Shown here piece by piece: positions 48,545 to 60,329 of a stretch of 64,000 nt of DNA. Where the stretch lies: positions 92,132,501 through 92,196,500 of the forward strand of contig CM073885.1 in assembly GCA_037176705.1 (NCBI GenBank). Direction: 5' to 3'. Position numbers and translations under genes: made by a program. A model generated the notes under the pieces. It saw only the letters and a list, made by a program, of their open reading frames with translations, made no database searches and was not told the DNA's origin. Numbering within the stretch: the stretch's first letter is position 1; every line of letters starts with the position of its first letter. The DNA comes from Molossus alvarezi. Its lineage: Eukaryota > Chordata > Mammalia > Chiroptera > Molossidae.

Positions 48545-49593
48545 ATTACACTTAATATTCAATATTATTTAGCATTAGTTTCAGGTGTACAGCATAGTAG
48601 TTAAACACAGTAGTCCTCCTGATATTTCCAGTACCCGGCTGTCACCACACACAGTTATTGTAATATCATTGACTATATTCCCGGTGCTATACTTTATACC
48701 CCATGACTATTTCGTAACTACCACTCTGTACTTCTCAATACCTTCACCTGTTTCACTCACTTCCCCAATACCTTTCTACTCTGGCAACCATCAGTCTGTT
48801 CTCTATATCTATGAGTATGCGTCTGTTTTGTTTGTTCATTTATGTTGCTCTTTAGATTCCAGAAAAAGTGAAACCGCATGGTATTTGTCTTTCTCGGACT
48901 GTCTTATTCATTTGGTACACGCAACAACTCTCCATGCTGTCACAAAGGGTAAGATTTCTTTTTCTTATGGCTAAGTAATATTTCATTGTGTGTGTGTGTG
49001 TATATATGTATCACAGCTCTTTTATCCATTTATTTATTGACAGACATTTGGGGTGCTTCCATAGATGCTTGTGAAAATAATACTGCAATGAATGTAGGGA
49101 TGCAGACATTCTTTTAAATTAGTGTTTTGGGTTTCTTAGGATATCTATACAGAAGAGGAATCACTGGGTCATAAGACAGTTCTGTTTTTTTAAAATTTAT
49201 TTTTATTAATTTTTTTTTTGTTACAGATGTTTCTCCTTTTTCCCTCATTGACACCTTCCTCCCCATCCTCCCCACCCCTTCCCCAGCTTTGTTGTCTGTG
49301 TCCATTTGTTATGCATATAAGTTCTGCAGTTTCTCTCCCCCCCCCAACATCCCCTCTTCTGGGGTTTGTCAGTCTGTACCCTACCTCTATGTCTCTGGGT
49401 CAGTTTTGTTAATTAGTTTCTTTATAGTCTACAAATAAGTGAGATCACGTGATGTTTGTCTTTCTCTCTACTTGGCTTGTTTTGCTTAGCATAATACTCT
49501 CCAGGTCCCTCTATGTCATCTCAAATGGTAAGAGATCATTTTTTCTTATAGCTGCATAGTATTCCGTTGTGTACATGTACTACAACTTTTTTT

Positions 49594-50126
49594 TTATTAT
49601 TTTTTATTGATTAATTTTTGTTACAGATGATTCTCCTTTTTTCCCCCACTGATTCCCCCCTCCCCCTTCCCTCCCTGCCCCTTCCCCAGATTGTTGTCCA
49701 TGTCCACTGTTCATGCCTCCATGCATATAAGTTCTGTGGTTCATCCCTCTCCCACTTCCCCACTCCTTAGGGGATTGTCCTCAAACTTTTATGTTCATTA
49801 TATTCCACAAATCAGTGAGATCATATGAAATTTGTCTTTCTCTGTTTGGCTTGTTTCACTTAGGATGATACTTTCCAGGTCCCTCCATGTAGTCTCAAAG
49901 GATAAGAGATCTTTCTTTCTTACCGCTGCGTAGTACTCCATTGTGTATATGTACCACAGCTTTTTGATCCATTCATCTACTGATGGGCACTTGGGCTGTT
50001 TCCAGATCTTAGCGATTGTAAATAGTGCTGCTACAAAGATGGGGGTACATATATTCTTTCTGATTGGTGTTTTATGCTTCGTAGGGTATATTCCTAGAAG
50101 TGGGATCACTGGGTCAAATGGGAGAT
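49594..50126 (-). mobile_element. L1 3' end inserted in the twin-primed L1 (layer 3)
   Basis: A separate antisense L1 3' end ('taatttttgttacagatga', C-rich tract, 'tactccattgtgtatatg') starts inside the layer-2 L1 and stops at 'actgggtcaaatgggagat'. The layer-2 text resumes exactly where it left off ('tttttatccactcaactact'). The duplicated target is caacttttttt at about 49583-49593 and 50127-50137. Its frames at 49798-50265 (minus) contain ORF2 C-terminal residues only. Confidence 0.8.
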
Positions 50127-50370
50127 CAACTTTTTTTATCCACTCAACTACTGATGGACACTTGGGCTGTTTCCAGATCTTAGCTATTGTAAATAGTGTT
50201 GCTATGAACATGGGGTTGCTAAATAGACACCTCTCCAAATAGGATATACAATGGCCAAGAGACATATGAAAAAATGCTCAATGTCACTAATTATCAGAGA
50301 GATGCAAATTAAAACAACCATGTGGTGTCACTTCACACCTGTCAGAATGGCTGCCATCAATAAATCATCA

Positions 50371-50623
50371 GCCCTAGCCGGTTTGGTTCAGCGGTTAGAG
50401 CGTCGGCCTGCGGTCCTGAGAGACCCGGGTTCGGTTCCCGCTAAGGGCGCATACCTCGGTTGCAGTTTGTCCCCAGCCCTGGTCGGTTGTGCGGGTGGCA
50501 GCCACTCGATGTGTTCCTTTCACGTCGATGTTTCTCTCTCTCTCCCTCCCACTCTACCTGAACAAAAAAATGGAAAAATGTCCTCGGGTGAGGATAAAAA
50601 AATAAAATAAAAAATAAAAAAAT
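50371..50623 (+). mobile_element. Ves-type SINE (subfamily A) in the L1 stack
   Basis: A near-consensus plus-strand copy, rich in CpG: head 'gccctagccggtttggttc', 'gcggtcctgagagacccgg', 'gtcccCagccctggtcgg'-type body, tail 'tcctcgggtgaggat' and A-rich end. A perfect 12-bp duplication, aataaatcatca, lies at 50359-50370 and 50624-50635. It sits in the inverted, sense-reading part of the twin-primed L1 and is therefore younger than it. Confidence 0.95.
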
Positions 50624-51029
50624 AATAAATCATCAAACAGCAAGTGTTGGCGAGGGTGTGGAGAAAAGGGGACTCTAGTACACTGCTGGTGGGAATGCAG
50701 ACTGGTGCAGCCACTATGGAAAACAGTATAGCGTTTCCTCAAAAAAATTAAAAATTGAACTGCCATTTGACCCAGGGATCCCACTTCTAGGAATATCCCT
50801 AAGAAGCCTGAAACACCAATCAGAAAGAATATATGTACCCCCATGTTCATAGCAGCACTATTTACAATAGCTAAGATCTGGAGGCAGATCTGTTTTTAAT
50901 TTTTTTGTATAAAGCTTTATGCATTTATTGCTTTTGATAAATATTGAAAAATTATAATTTTTTAAATTGGCTTTTTTTAACTAAATGTAAAATTTGTTAC
51001 TGTAAAATTTGATTTGGTTAAGGCTCATC

Positions 51030-54000
51030 TTTTTAAATTAAATTTATTGGAATGATATTGCTTAATAAAATTACATAGGTTTCAAGTGTACATTTCTGTG
51101 ATACATGATTTGTATATTGCATTATGTGCCCACCACCCAATGTCAGTCATTTCATCAGCATATATTTGACCCCCTTTACCCTTTCTTCCCTCCCTACCCC
51201 CCTTCCCTCTGATCACCACCATATTGCTGTCTGTGTCTATGAGTTTTTGTTTGTTCATTTGTTGCTTTCAATTTTGTATCCCACATATAAGTAAAATCAT
51301 AGCCGCCTTCACTTTTTCTTTCTGACTTATTTAGATTAGCATGAGGTTCTCAAGGTCCAACCACACTGTCCCAATGACAATATTTGATCTTTTCTTATGA
51401 CTGAGTAGTGTTCCACTGTCTACATATACCATGTCTTCTTCATCCAGTCATTATGACAAATGCCCCTTCTGTTGTCTCCGTGGCTTGGCCACCAAGAATA
51501 ATGATGCAATGAACATAGGGGTGCATATATCTTTGTGAGTAAACTGTTTTCAATTTTTTACAGTAGATACCCAGAAGATGGGTTGCTGGGTCATAAGGTA
51601 ACTCTGTTCTTCATTTTTTGAGGAACTGCCGTACTCTTTTCCACAGTGGCTGTACCAGGTTACATTCCCACCATCACTGAAAGAGGCTTTCTTTTTTGCC
51701 ACAACCTCCCCAGCACTTACCATGTTGATAATAGCCATTCTAACAGGTGTGAGGTATTTTTATTTGTATTTTTTATTTGTATTTCCCTAATAGCTAGTGA
51801 AGTTTAACATCTTTTCATGTATCTGTTGGCTATTTGTATGTCTTCTTGTGAGAAGGGTCTCTTCAGGTCCTCTGCCCATTTTTAAATTGGATTGTTTGTT
51901 TGTTTTATGTTGAATTGCATGAGTTCTTTATAAATGTACTTTGGATAGTAACCACTTGTGGGAGTTGTTTGCAAATAACTTCTCTCATTTGGTTGGTTGC
52001 TTTGTTTTGTTGGCAATTTCTTTTGCTGTGCAGAAGGTTTTAGTTTAGTATTGTTTTATTCATTTATTTTTGCCTTTATTTCCCTTGTCTTTGGAGTCAA
52101 ATTCATCAAATTTTCTCTAACTAAGACCAAGGTCCATAAGTTCAGTACCTATGTTCTCTTTTAATTTATTGTTTCAGATCTGATATTTGGGTCTTTTATC
52201 CATTTTGAGTTAATTTTTGTATATGGGGACAAACTATTTTGATTTCAAAATACAGAAACAACAACAACCCCACCATATTTTGTTTAGGATTTTTGCATCT
52301 CTATGCATCAGAAATATTGGTCTATTATTTTCTTTTTGTGTGTTAACCTTGAACTAAAACCTGTCAAGGATATATTGATAAAACATAAAATGTGCTAGGA
52401 AGAACTACCTCTTCATTTTTTTTGGTAGAATTCGAGAATAGGTATCAAATATTCTTTGAATGTTTGTAGAATTCACTAGTGAAGCCATCTGGTGCTGAAC
52501 TTTTATTTTTGGGGAAGTACTTGATGGTTGTTTCAATTTCCTCACTGTTGATTGGTCTGTTTAGATTATCCAATTCTCATGATTAGGTTAAGAAGTTATA
52601 TATTTCTAGGAACCTATCTTTTTTTTTCTTTTTCTTCAGGTTATTGCATTTGGCAGCATATTCTAGTATGATCCTAGTATGTGATGTCTGTGGTAACTTC
52701 TCTTTCATTTCTAATTTTGTTTGATACTTTTCTCTCTCTTTTTTTAGTGAATCTAGCCATGGATTTCTCATTAATAGTTTCAAAGAAACAACTCTTGGTT
52801 GTATTATTTTTTATATAGTCTTTTTGTTCCCTTTTTCATTTAATTCTGCTCTAATTTTTATTATTTCCTCATTTTATTATTATTTGCTAACTTGGGGTTG
52901 CTTTTGTTCTTCTTTTTCTAGGTCAAGATGTAACAGTAGGTTATTTGGCATTTTTTTTTTGTTTCTTAAGATAGGCCTTTAATGTTATAAACTTTCCGCT
53001 TATTACTGCTTTTGCTGCATCTCAGAAATTTTGATAGGTTGTATTGTCATTCTCATTTGCCTCCATATATCTTTTTAATCTAGTCATTTTTTAAGTCTTA
53101 TGTTGTTTAATACCCACACATTTGTGGGTTTCTTCACTTCCATTTTGCAGTCGATTTCTAATTTCAAAGTATTGTGGTCAGAAAATATGCTTGGAATAAT
53201 TTCAATCATCTTGAATTTTTTGAGGCTCAATATATGGTCTATCCTTGAGAATGTTCCATGTGCACTGGTGAAAAATGTGTAATCTGATGTTCTGAGATAA
53301 AAAGACTCTGAAAATATCAATTATGTCCACTTGGTCTAATGTGTCATTTAAGGCTGATAGATCATCCAAACAAAAAATCAGTAAAGACATATCTAAAGCT
53401 GTCAATGGAGTAGTAAGGTCCCCAACTATTATTTTGTTCTTATTTTTGTTAGTAGTGCTTTATATATTTTGGGGTTCCCTGATTGGGTACATATATATTA
53501 ATAAATGTTATGTCTTATTTATGTAGTGTCCATTTATCATTATAAAATATCTACCTTCATCTCGTTACCTTTGCAATCTTGAAATCTATGTTGTTAGATA
53601 TAATAAGTATGGCCACACCTGCTTTTCTGTGGATGTTATTTGATGGAAGATCATTTTCCACCCTTTTACTTTGAATCTACCTTTGTCTTTGCATCTTAGA
53701 TGTGTCTCTGAAAGGCAGCACATGGTTGGGTTTTGTTTTTTGATCCACTGTGCTACTCTGTGCCTCTTTATTGGTGAATTCAGTCCATTTACATTTAGGG
53801 TAACTATTGATGCATGAGGATTTCCTATAGCCATTTTATATTTTGTGCTCTGGTACCTCTGTGCCTCCATTGGCTCTGGTCCTTTGTGTTTCTGGGGGTT
53901 TTTTTAGTGGTATTCCATACATTTTCCTCTGTTTCATCTTTTTAAAAAGTTATATGTCTTAATATATAGGTCCTTTAAATCCTTTATTAAGTTTATTCCT

Positions 54001-56050
54001 GGGTATTGTATTCTTTTTGTTGCAAATGGAATTGGGTTTTTTATTTTTCTGAAAATTGTTAATATGTAGGAATGCAGTGGATTTTTATACATCTCAGTTT
54101 TGGGGGTTTTGTGTGTGTCGTTACCATTAAGTTTATGTAAAAGAAAGTTTCACATATACAGTAGTCCTTTTTCTTTGGAATGCATCTAATCTCCATCCCC
54201 GTTTGCAAATTCCACCTTTATTCCCTTCCCTTTCATGTTTTTCTTGTCATAAATTATCTCTATTTATTCTGCTAGTATGTTGGTGATTGTATTCTTAGTT
54301 TTGTGACCTTTAGCTCTGTGTTTCATGTAGAATAACCCCCTTTAGTATTTTCTGTAATGGAGGTCTTCTGGTGGTAAACTTTCTCAGCTTCTATATGTCT
54401 GAAAAAAATCTCTCTTTCATATCTAAAGGATAACTTTGTTGGATATATTATTCTCTAGTAATTTCTCTCTTTTAGTAGTTTAAATATTTGGTTCCACTCT
54501 CCTCTACCTTGTAGGATTTCTGCTCAGAAGTCCAATGATAACTTAATGGGCTTTTATTTACGGGTGACTTTCTTGTTTTCCCTAGCTGCCTTAAGAATTC
54601 TCTTTGTCCTTAATTTTTGACAGTTTTAATACAATGTGCCTTGGAGGAGGTCTTTTTGCATTGAAGTAATGAAATGTCCTCTTTGATTTGAGGATCTTGC
54701 TTTTTCCATAGTTTTGGAAAGTTCTCTTGAACTCTGTGTTTGAATAAGTTCTATGCTTCCTCCCTCTCTTCTGGCATGCCTATTATTCTTATATTGCTCT
54801 TTCTGATGGAATCCGATAGTTCTTTTAGAGTTCTTTCCTTTTTTTTATGTTCGAGTTTTTTTTTTCATGTCATTTCTATCTTTGATATTGATATCACTAA
54901 TTCTTTCTTCCATCATGTCAGCTCTATTTCCTATGCTTGCTAGTTTATCCTTCATATCTTTTATTGAGTTCTTCACCTCAATAAAATTTGGAATTTCTAT
55001 CTGGGTCTTTTTTTTTAAGTTTTGATCTCTTTGGTAAAGTACTTGTTTTATTATTTTATTTGTTTTCTGAGCTCATTAAATTGCCTATCTGTGTATTTCT
55101 GCATCTTGTTAAGTTTTTTCAGAACTGCAGTCTTGAGTTCTGTCATTTAAATCACAAATTTACATGTCTTTAAGTTTATTTCCTGGAGCTTTTCCATTTT
55201 CTTTTTGAGCGGCCTCCTTATCTTGGTTATTCATTGTAGTTGATGGATTCCTTCTCTGTCTAGGCATCTATGTATAAGTGGCATTTTCTAGTAAATTGTA
55301 GCTCGATAAGAATTCTATTATTTTCCAGTAGGTGGTGCTGAATCACAAGTGTTGTAGCTCTCTTGCACTGTTCTGGCTTTTCATATCTCTGCAGGGTGTT
55401 GGAAAGTGCCCTATGCTCCCTGGGAAGTTGAGAATCTCCTCTATGTTTTGGTCACCTTGGTCTCAGAGGACCAACACAATAGGGGGAATGTGGTGGGATT
55501 CCATATACATAAAATCCCAGTGCTGTCCCCCGCAGTGTGTGTGGGGGTGGAGTGCTGGGGGAATTTGGCCACTTACTTTGTAATGGTGACTGGTGGACCT
55601 CTATGGCATTCCCTCTGTGTCTTCACCCATCCCTGGGAGTAGTTGCAGAGTATGGCTGTTCCTCGTGGAAAGAGTGTTTCTGTAGTACTAGTTCTCACCT
55701 TTGTAGACAATGTGTTCTGCAACCAGAAACTCGCTGCTAGCTCTGGGTGGGATACAGGAGTTGGCCAGGCTTTCTTTCTCCTTCTGGAATGCAGACTGGC
55801 AGACAATCCTGGCTGCACCTCTGTGCTTCCTCCATGCCTGGGTCACTAGACTGAGCCACAGCTCTAACGGCCCACTCCCGAATGAAGGCTCACCAACTCT
55901 CTCTGCTCCTCCCGGCTGAAAGGAGTGCCAGCAGCAACTTGATTCCTCCCATCTCTGAGCTGAATCCCATGCTGCAAGCGGTGGGGCTATCTCTCTGGCC
56001 CTTCTCAGCTCTTCTTCCTTCCTGTTACCCACTTTCAGATGATTCAATGC
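51030..56050 (-). mobile_element. Old, nearly full-length L1, minus strand
   Basis: Antisense order is complete. The 3'UTR is at 51030-51350 ('aattacataggtttcaagtg'-like). The ORF2 C-terminus follows (51380-52250), with a likely loss around 52250. Next are part of RT, the linker (52730-53090) and the endonuclease (53084-53870). The ORF1 region is at about 54000-55250, and a GC-richer 5'UTR at about 55330-56050. It is much more diverged than the copy at 11-17 kb. Overlapping frames on both strands in 55332-56244 (up to 120 codons) belong to its GC-rich 5'UTR and are not genes. Confidence 0.8.
53084..53870 (-). pseudogene. L1 ORF2 endonuclease domain, two broken pieces
   Basis: 53870-53586 begins near the native ORF2 start and shows the endonuclease N-terminus: 'LNVNGLNSPIKRHRVAQW' and the catalytic 'SETHL' block. 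53320-53084 continues with 'SRIDHILSLKKF' and the 'FSDHN' motif carrying the catalytic Asp-His pair. A frameshifted gap lies between them. The enzyme nicks T-rich DNA to prime reverse transcription; here it is inactive because the frame is broken. Confidence 0.85.
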
Positions 56051-56164
56051 ATGGATGTCTTAGTCATGTTTGTGTACTAAACAGGGAATCCTTTGTTGAA
56101 ACTTCAAGTAAAGAGACAAAAGGGATCTTTCATGCTATGACACCTCTGACTTCACCAAAATATC

Positions 56165-56505
56165 CCGTTTTTAATTTGGGGGGAACCTCCACACTGTTTT
56201 CCTTAGTCGCTGCACCAGTCTGCATTCCCACCAACAGTGCATGACAGATCCCTTTTCTCATATCCTTGCCAACGCTCATTATTTGTCATGTTATTGGTGA
56301 TAGCCATTCTGGTGGGTAATATCTCATTGTGGTTTTAATTTGCATTTATCTAATGATTGGTGATGTTGAGCATCTTTTCATATGTCTATTGGCCATTTGT
56401 ATGCCCTCTTGGAGAAAGTGTCTGTTCAGGTCCTTTGCCCGTTTTGTAATTGGATTGTTTTTCTTCATGTTGAATTGTTTATAAATTTTAGATAGTCCTT
56501 CGGTG
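56165..56505 (-). mobile_element. Old L1 ORF2 C-terminal fragment, minus strand
   Basis: 'tagtcgctgcaccagtctgc', 'gatagccattctggtggg', 'ttaatttgcatttatcta' and 'ttcaggtcctttgcccgt' are antisense ORF2. It lies just beyond the 5' end of the long old L1, so it is a different copy. It has no 3'UTR. Confidence 0.8.
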
Positions 56506-57427
56506 AGTTCTTTTTCAAAAAAGATTTGTTAGGAAAGGGTCTATGAATGCATAGAATTTGACATTGATGTGATTTTTGTCGAAGAATCTTAATCTTGCAC
56601 AGGCATTAGGAAAAGGCAGTTTTCTAATAATTTTCCATCTGTTTATGGATTTTGTAGTCTGTACTGAGTAAAGAGGATCTATTGGCATAGAGAGGACTTC
56701 CAAGATTACCATAGAAGCCTAAACTAAATGTGATAAGATTCATGGGAAGGGTGAATGTTAACATGAATATAGTACATATGTGAAAAAGATGTTAAGTACA
56801 ACATAGAGTAGCATTCAGAATCTATTCAAACTAAAAATTCAGATGAAAAATATTCCAACAGATCCAATATTTGCATCCCACTCCCTGCCTTTACTATGTT
56901 GCTCCCTACAGTCTGCTCTATAGATTATGTGCTCTGTCATTTTCTTAGGGAATAGCAGAAAAACAAACTTATCAGAGTTAGAAGGAGATGCTCTGGGATG
57001 ATAAGGCCCTGCCCCTAGGGCACACACATTTGAAATACAACCTCAATTTCAACTCCCAGTCTGACCTGAGTCAGTGCTTTTATCTAAACTCTACTATGAA
57101 AAACCATTGGTGGGGTCCTTGCATTTTACCCTTAGTCCCAACACTCATTTTCAGGCAGGTTCCTTATTCTTTCATATCTTACTCTGGTTTAATTTATATC
57201 CAGATGATAGTCTCCGACTTCTTGCTAGAATGTATGATTTGATCATTTATGTAGGTTTTAAACACATGAACTACTTGGTTATTGGGGATAATTCTGCCAT
57301 TGTATCCTTCCTTAGACTAATTATAAAATTAAAAAAAAAATGATAATACTAGATTAACAGGAGAAGAAATCAAGGAATTTAATATGTGCATATGGGAGAA
57401 TCACATTATGATGTTCATATCATTAAA
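56506..57427. other. No gene or repeat recognised
   Basis: Apparently unique. Frames at 56515-56712, 56839-57027 and 56988-57242 show no motif or exon context. Confidence 0.45.
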
Positions 57428-57575
57428 GGCCGGGGTGGCTTAGTGGTCGAGCATGAACCCATGCACCAAGAGTTCGCCAGTTCAACTCCCAGTCAGGGCA
57501 CATGCCCAGGTTGTGGTCCTGATCCCCACTGGGGTACATGCAGGAGGTGGCCAATCGATGTTCTCTCTCTAAAAG
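57428..57575 (+). mobile_element. Ves-type SINE (subfamily B), 3'-shortened
   Basis: Plus-strand copy with 'ggtggcttagtggtcgagc', 'cccatgcaccaagagttcg' and 'agtcagggcacatgcccag', ending at 'gatgttctctctcta' without the long TC run and A-tail. Confidence 0.85.
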
Positions 57576-57934
57576 AAGGCATCTTTTTAGACAAACAAAT
57601 TAGTGAGAAGTACGCCAAAAAAAAGTTAGTGCTCATTAGAAAGGAATCTGGGTTTGGATAGTAAAGGTATTATAAGGTTTGTTACATGCTTTTTCAGCTC
57701 TGGATTTTATAATTCTTGTGATATGGTTGTTTCTTAGTACTTCAGGAGTGAGGAGAGCACCTATCAAGGACAGTTGCACATTATCCCATTTTCTGTTGTT
57801 TGAGTGTAATCTCAGCTGCACCAATTGTTCCAACAAGTCCTCAGAAATTCCGACTTGTGGATGGCACTCACAGTTTTTAGTTCTGGTGTAGAGCTAGAAA
57901 CAACATGTGTATTTGATTGCACAGGCAATAAAAT
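57576..57934. other. No gene or repeat recognised
   Basis: Unique-looking; the opposite frames at 57636-57836 and 57679-57891 are uninformative. Confidence 0.4.
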
Positions 57935-58175
57935 AGTGATTATACAGCACAGATCATAAGTTTTGACTGCCTACATCTGAATTTGATCTCTGCCAGTTAT
58001 TTAGTGGACTTGGGTAAGTTGTTAACCTGTTTCTCTAGGCTTTACTTTCTCTATTTGTGAAATTGGTGTTATAACTATCTAATTGAGTTATAAGGATTAA
58101 GTGAATCTATTTACATATATCTATACCAGTGCCCATCACATGGTAGCACATAGTAAGTGTCATGCATATACTATT
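57935..58175 (+). mobile_element. Well-preserved MIR, sense
   Basis: Nearly the whole MIR core and tail can be followed: 'ttttgactgcctacatctg', 'ctctgccagttatttagtg', 'cttgggtaagttgttaacc', 'tttctctatttgtgaaatt', 'gttataaggattaagtga' and 'cccatcacatggtagcac'. This is the clearest MIR in the window. Confidence 0.85.
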
Positions 58176-59110
58176 TTTGTCATTCCCGCTGGAAATTGAA
58201 TCAACAGAACATGGAGACCTCTATTTTCAGCTCCAACATGTGGGAGAGCTTGGGGAAAAAACACATCGCCTAGGCAATATTCAGAAGATCAGAAACAAAG
58301 AGAAAATTTTGAGGGGTAGCCAAGGCAAAACGAAATATTTAACTACAAAGGAATAAAAACTTACATCAGACTTCTCTTCAGAATTCATGCAAGCAAAAAG
58401 TACAGTGATATATTTAAAGTACTGAAAGTGAAAAACAAAAAGCATCGTAGAATTCTATATCCAGTAAAATTACCTGGCAAAAGTGAAGAAAGACTGTTTC
58501 AAAAACAAAATGGAGCAATTAATCATTAACAGGCTTCCTTGGCAAGTAATATTAAAACTATACAAATCAGAAATTTTGATATAAATAAAGAAAGGAAGTG
58601 TATCAGAAGATAAAGATAAAATACAATATTTTATAAAATCAAGAAGAAAAATAACTGTTGCAATGTCACAATGGACAGGAGGGTGAATTTGAAATACTCT
58701 GTTATAACCTACATATACTATATGTGAAATTATAAAGTATTTGAAGGTGAACTTAAATCATGCAAAATGCTTATTGTAAATTCAAGGGAAATAAAAAAAA
58801 ATGGCATGCTAAGAGGAAAGATATAGTTAAATCATATTAAGCTCTTAATTAAAGCAAGGTAAGAAAAATTGAAAAACAAAATAAGAACTTCAACAAAGAG
58901 AAAAGAGTCACTAGATGATAGATATTAATCTGACTTGTAATAAGCACTGTAAACATTAGTGATCTAAATGCAGCCATCAAAACACAGATATTCTCAGATT
59001 GGATAAGCAGGTTCTCTGCAAAAAGTAACAAAAATCAATTTGAAACCCTGATAGGTTAAAAATAAAGGTATGATAAAGATATTGTATGTTAATACTAATC
59101 AAAAGAGGAG
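58176..59110 (+). mobile_element. Ancient L1M 5'-side fragment, sense
   Basis: Sense phrases of old L1M: 'cagacttctcttcagaatt', 'catgcaagcaaaaagtaca', 'tagaattctatatccagta', 'caggcttccttggcaagta' and 'agattggataagcaggttc'. It runs into the start of the endonuclease region. Same part as at 27.4 kb. No usable frame. Confidence 0.7.
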
Positions 59111-59384
59111 AACGTGCTTTTGTTACCTTATCCAGTACTCTCCGTGTACCCTTTTTGCCTGTAATGTCAGGGAAAACTTACTGATGCATCTGTTATCTTT
59201 GAAGTAACTCTCCCTCCTTTTTAAAAATAACATCAGGATCATTCATAGTTGGTCGTCTGATCTCCTTCTGAGAAATCCCCACATTATTTTTTCCCATTTT
59301 CTTAAGCTTAACATTTCTGCCTTCTTGAAGTCGGATTTAACTACTTTCCACATGTAAACTAGCTAGAAGTTGGAATAACCATGA
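59111..59384. other. Spacer, nothing recognised
   Basis: Less AT-rich, possibly the beginning of the CR1/L3 relic that follows. Confidence 0.35.
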
Positions 59385-59960
59385 TTTCATTGAGAGTCAA
59401 CAGTGTGATGTGGCTGTCAAAAGAGAGGGAATACATTACTAGGTTCTATTAATAGAAATGTAGTGTTCAGAACAAAGGAAGTGGTTCTACTGTTTTGTGC
59501 ATTAATGATACATTATGTGGATTATCACTTCCAGTCTTGGGCATTACATTTAAGGGGACATAGACAGGTTCTGAAATGGGTGACCAAGGTTTTGAAACAA
59601 TGTCAGATGAGGACATTTTGAGTTATTAAAAACTAAGAATATTGTAGGGAATAAGTATTAGATGTCTAAATAAAATTTAATAAACTGACATTGTGGAACA
59701 GCAATTATACTCTGGTAGTTATAAGGCTTCATCTCAGAATAAAGACAAGTTTCCTTAATTTCTTAGAATTTTAGCTGCACAACTATGGAAGTGACTGTGT
59801 TCTGAGATAATCACAAACAACCTGTCATTGGAAGCATCTAGAGAATAGATGCCAATATGTTTGGGATATTACCGTGCTGGTCTCTGCAGCATCGTAGAAT
59901 TTGAGCTGGATGATCGCAATGGTCTGCCAGCTCTGTGGTTCTATTTAAAAAGGCTTTGAA
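59385..59960 (+). mobile_element. CR1/L3 LINE relic, sense
   Basis: The plus strand follows the end of a CR1-type (mammalian L3) ORF2 and 3' region: 'caacagtgtgatgtggctg', 'aatagaaatgtagtgttca', 'cttgggcattacatttaag', 'acaggttctgaaatgggtg', 'acctgtcattggaagcatc' and 'gagctggatgatcgcaatg'. A terminal 'tctgtggttctattt' matches the octamer-like end of CR1. Every frame is broken. L3 died before the mammalian radiation, so this is among the oldest recognisable DNA here. Confidence 0.65.
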
Positions 59961-60329
59961 ACTCGGCTTTGATCTTTTACCAAGTTAATTTGGGATTTCC
60001 TACAGCATGTATGTCTGTAAATAATGTTTACATATCTTAGAATTATCTGTTACTTGTATATATGAACATCCTCATCTCTGACACTTCATACACTATTAAC
60101 GTTATACTAAAACTATGCTAGATAACAAGTATATTAGAAGATAAATATAAAATGACTACTTAAAAAATTTTTTTTTTACTTATTTCAACAATTTTGGTGA
60201 TATATACATGTTATAAAATTAAAAACCAATGAAATGCTTAGTCTCTTATAACACACTCTAAAATTCTGTAGTTATATATTTAACTATTTTATTGACTTAA
60301 TTACATTCTTATTTATTATTTGAGGAAAC
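59961..60329. other. AT-rich DNA, nothing recognised
   Basis: No gene or repeat seen. Confidence 0.4.

Larger units (their letters stand above)
49190..50882 (-). mobile_element. Twin-primed L1 with 5' inversion (layer 2)
   Basis: The 3' part is antisense (49190 to about 50215, less an inserted L1). The 5' part is inverted and reads in sense from about 50216 ('gctaaatagacacctctcc') to 50882 ('aatagctaagatctgg'). The same 40-odd bases occur in antisense near 50174-50215 and in sense near 50838-50881, the small overlap expected at a twin-priming junction. The host sequence at the ends is duplicated: gacagttctgttttt (49175-49189) and ggcagatctgttttt (50883-50897), 13 of 15 identical. Confidence 0.8.
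48545..50910 (-). mobile_element. Old host L1 (layer 1 of a nested stack)
   Basis: Old-type antisense L1 3'UTR from 48545 ('agcattagtttcaggtgtac', 'tctggcaaccatcagtctg') into the end of ORF2 ('ggtttcttaggatatctat'). It is interrupted at 49190 by a younger L1 and resumes only briefly at 50883-50910 ('ggcagatctgtttttaat'), where it ends. A small TG tract at about 48987-49000 occupies the same L1 position as the large TG tract at 37.5 kb. Confidence 0.75.

Noticed and set aside
50251..50610. 119-codon frame as a gene
   Set aside because: It is L1 ORF2 sense sequence running into a Ves SINE; a chance fusion.
55332..56244. Cluster of overlapping frames on both strands, up to 120 codons, as genes
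   Set aside because: They lie in the GC-richer 5'UTR of an old L1 and just beyond it, overlap on both strands, and show no domain or exon structure.
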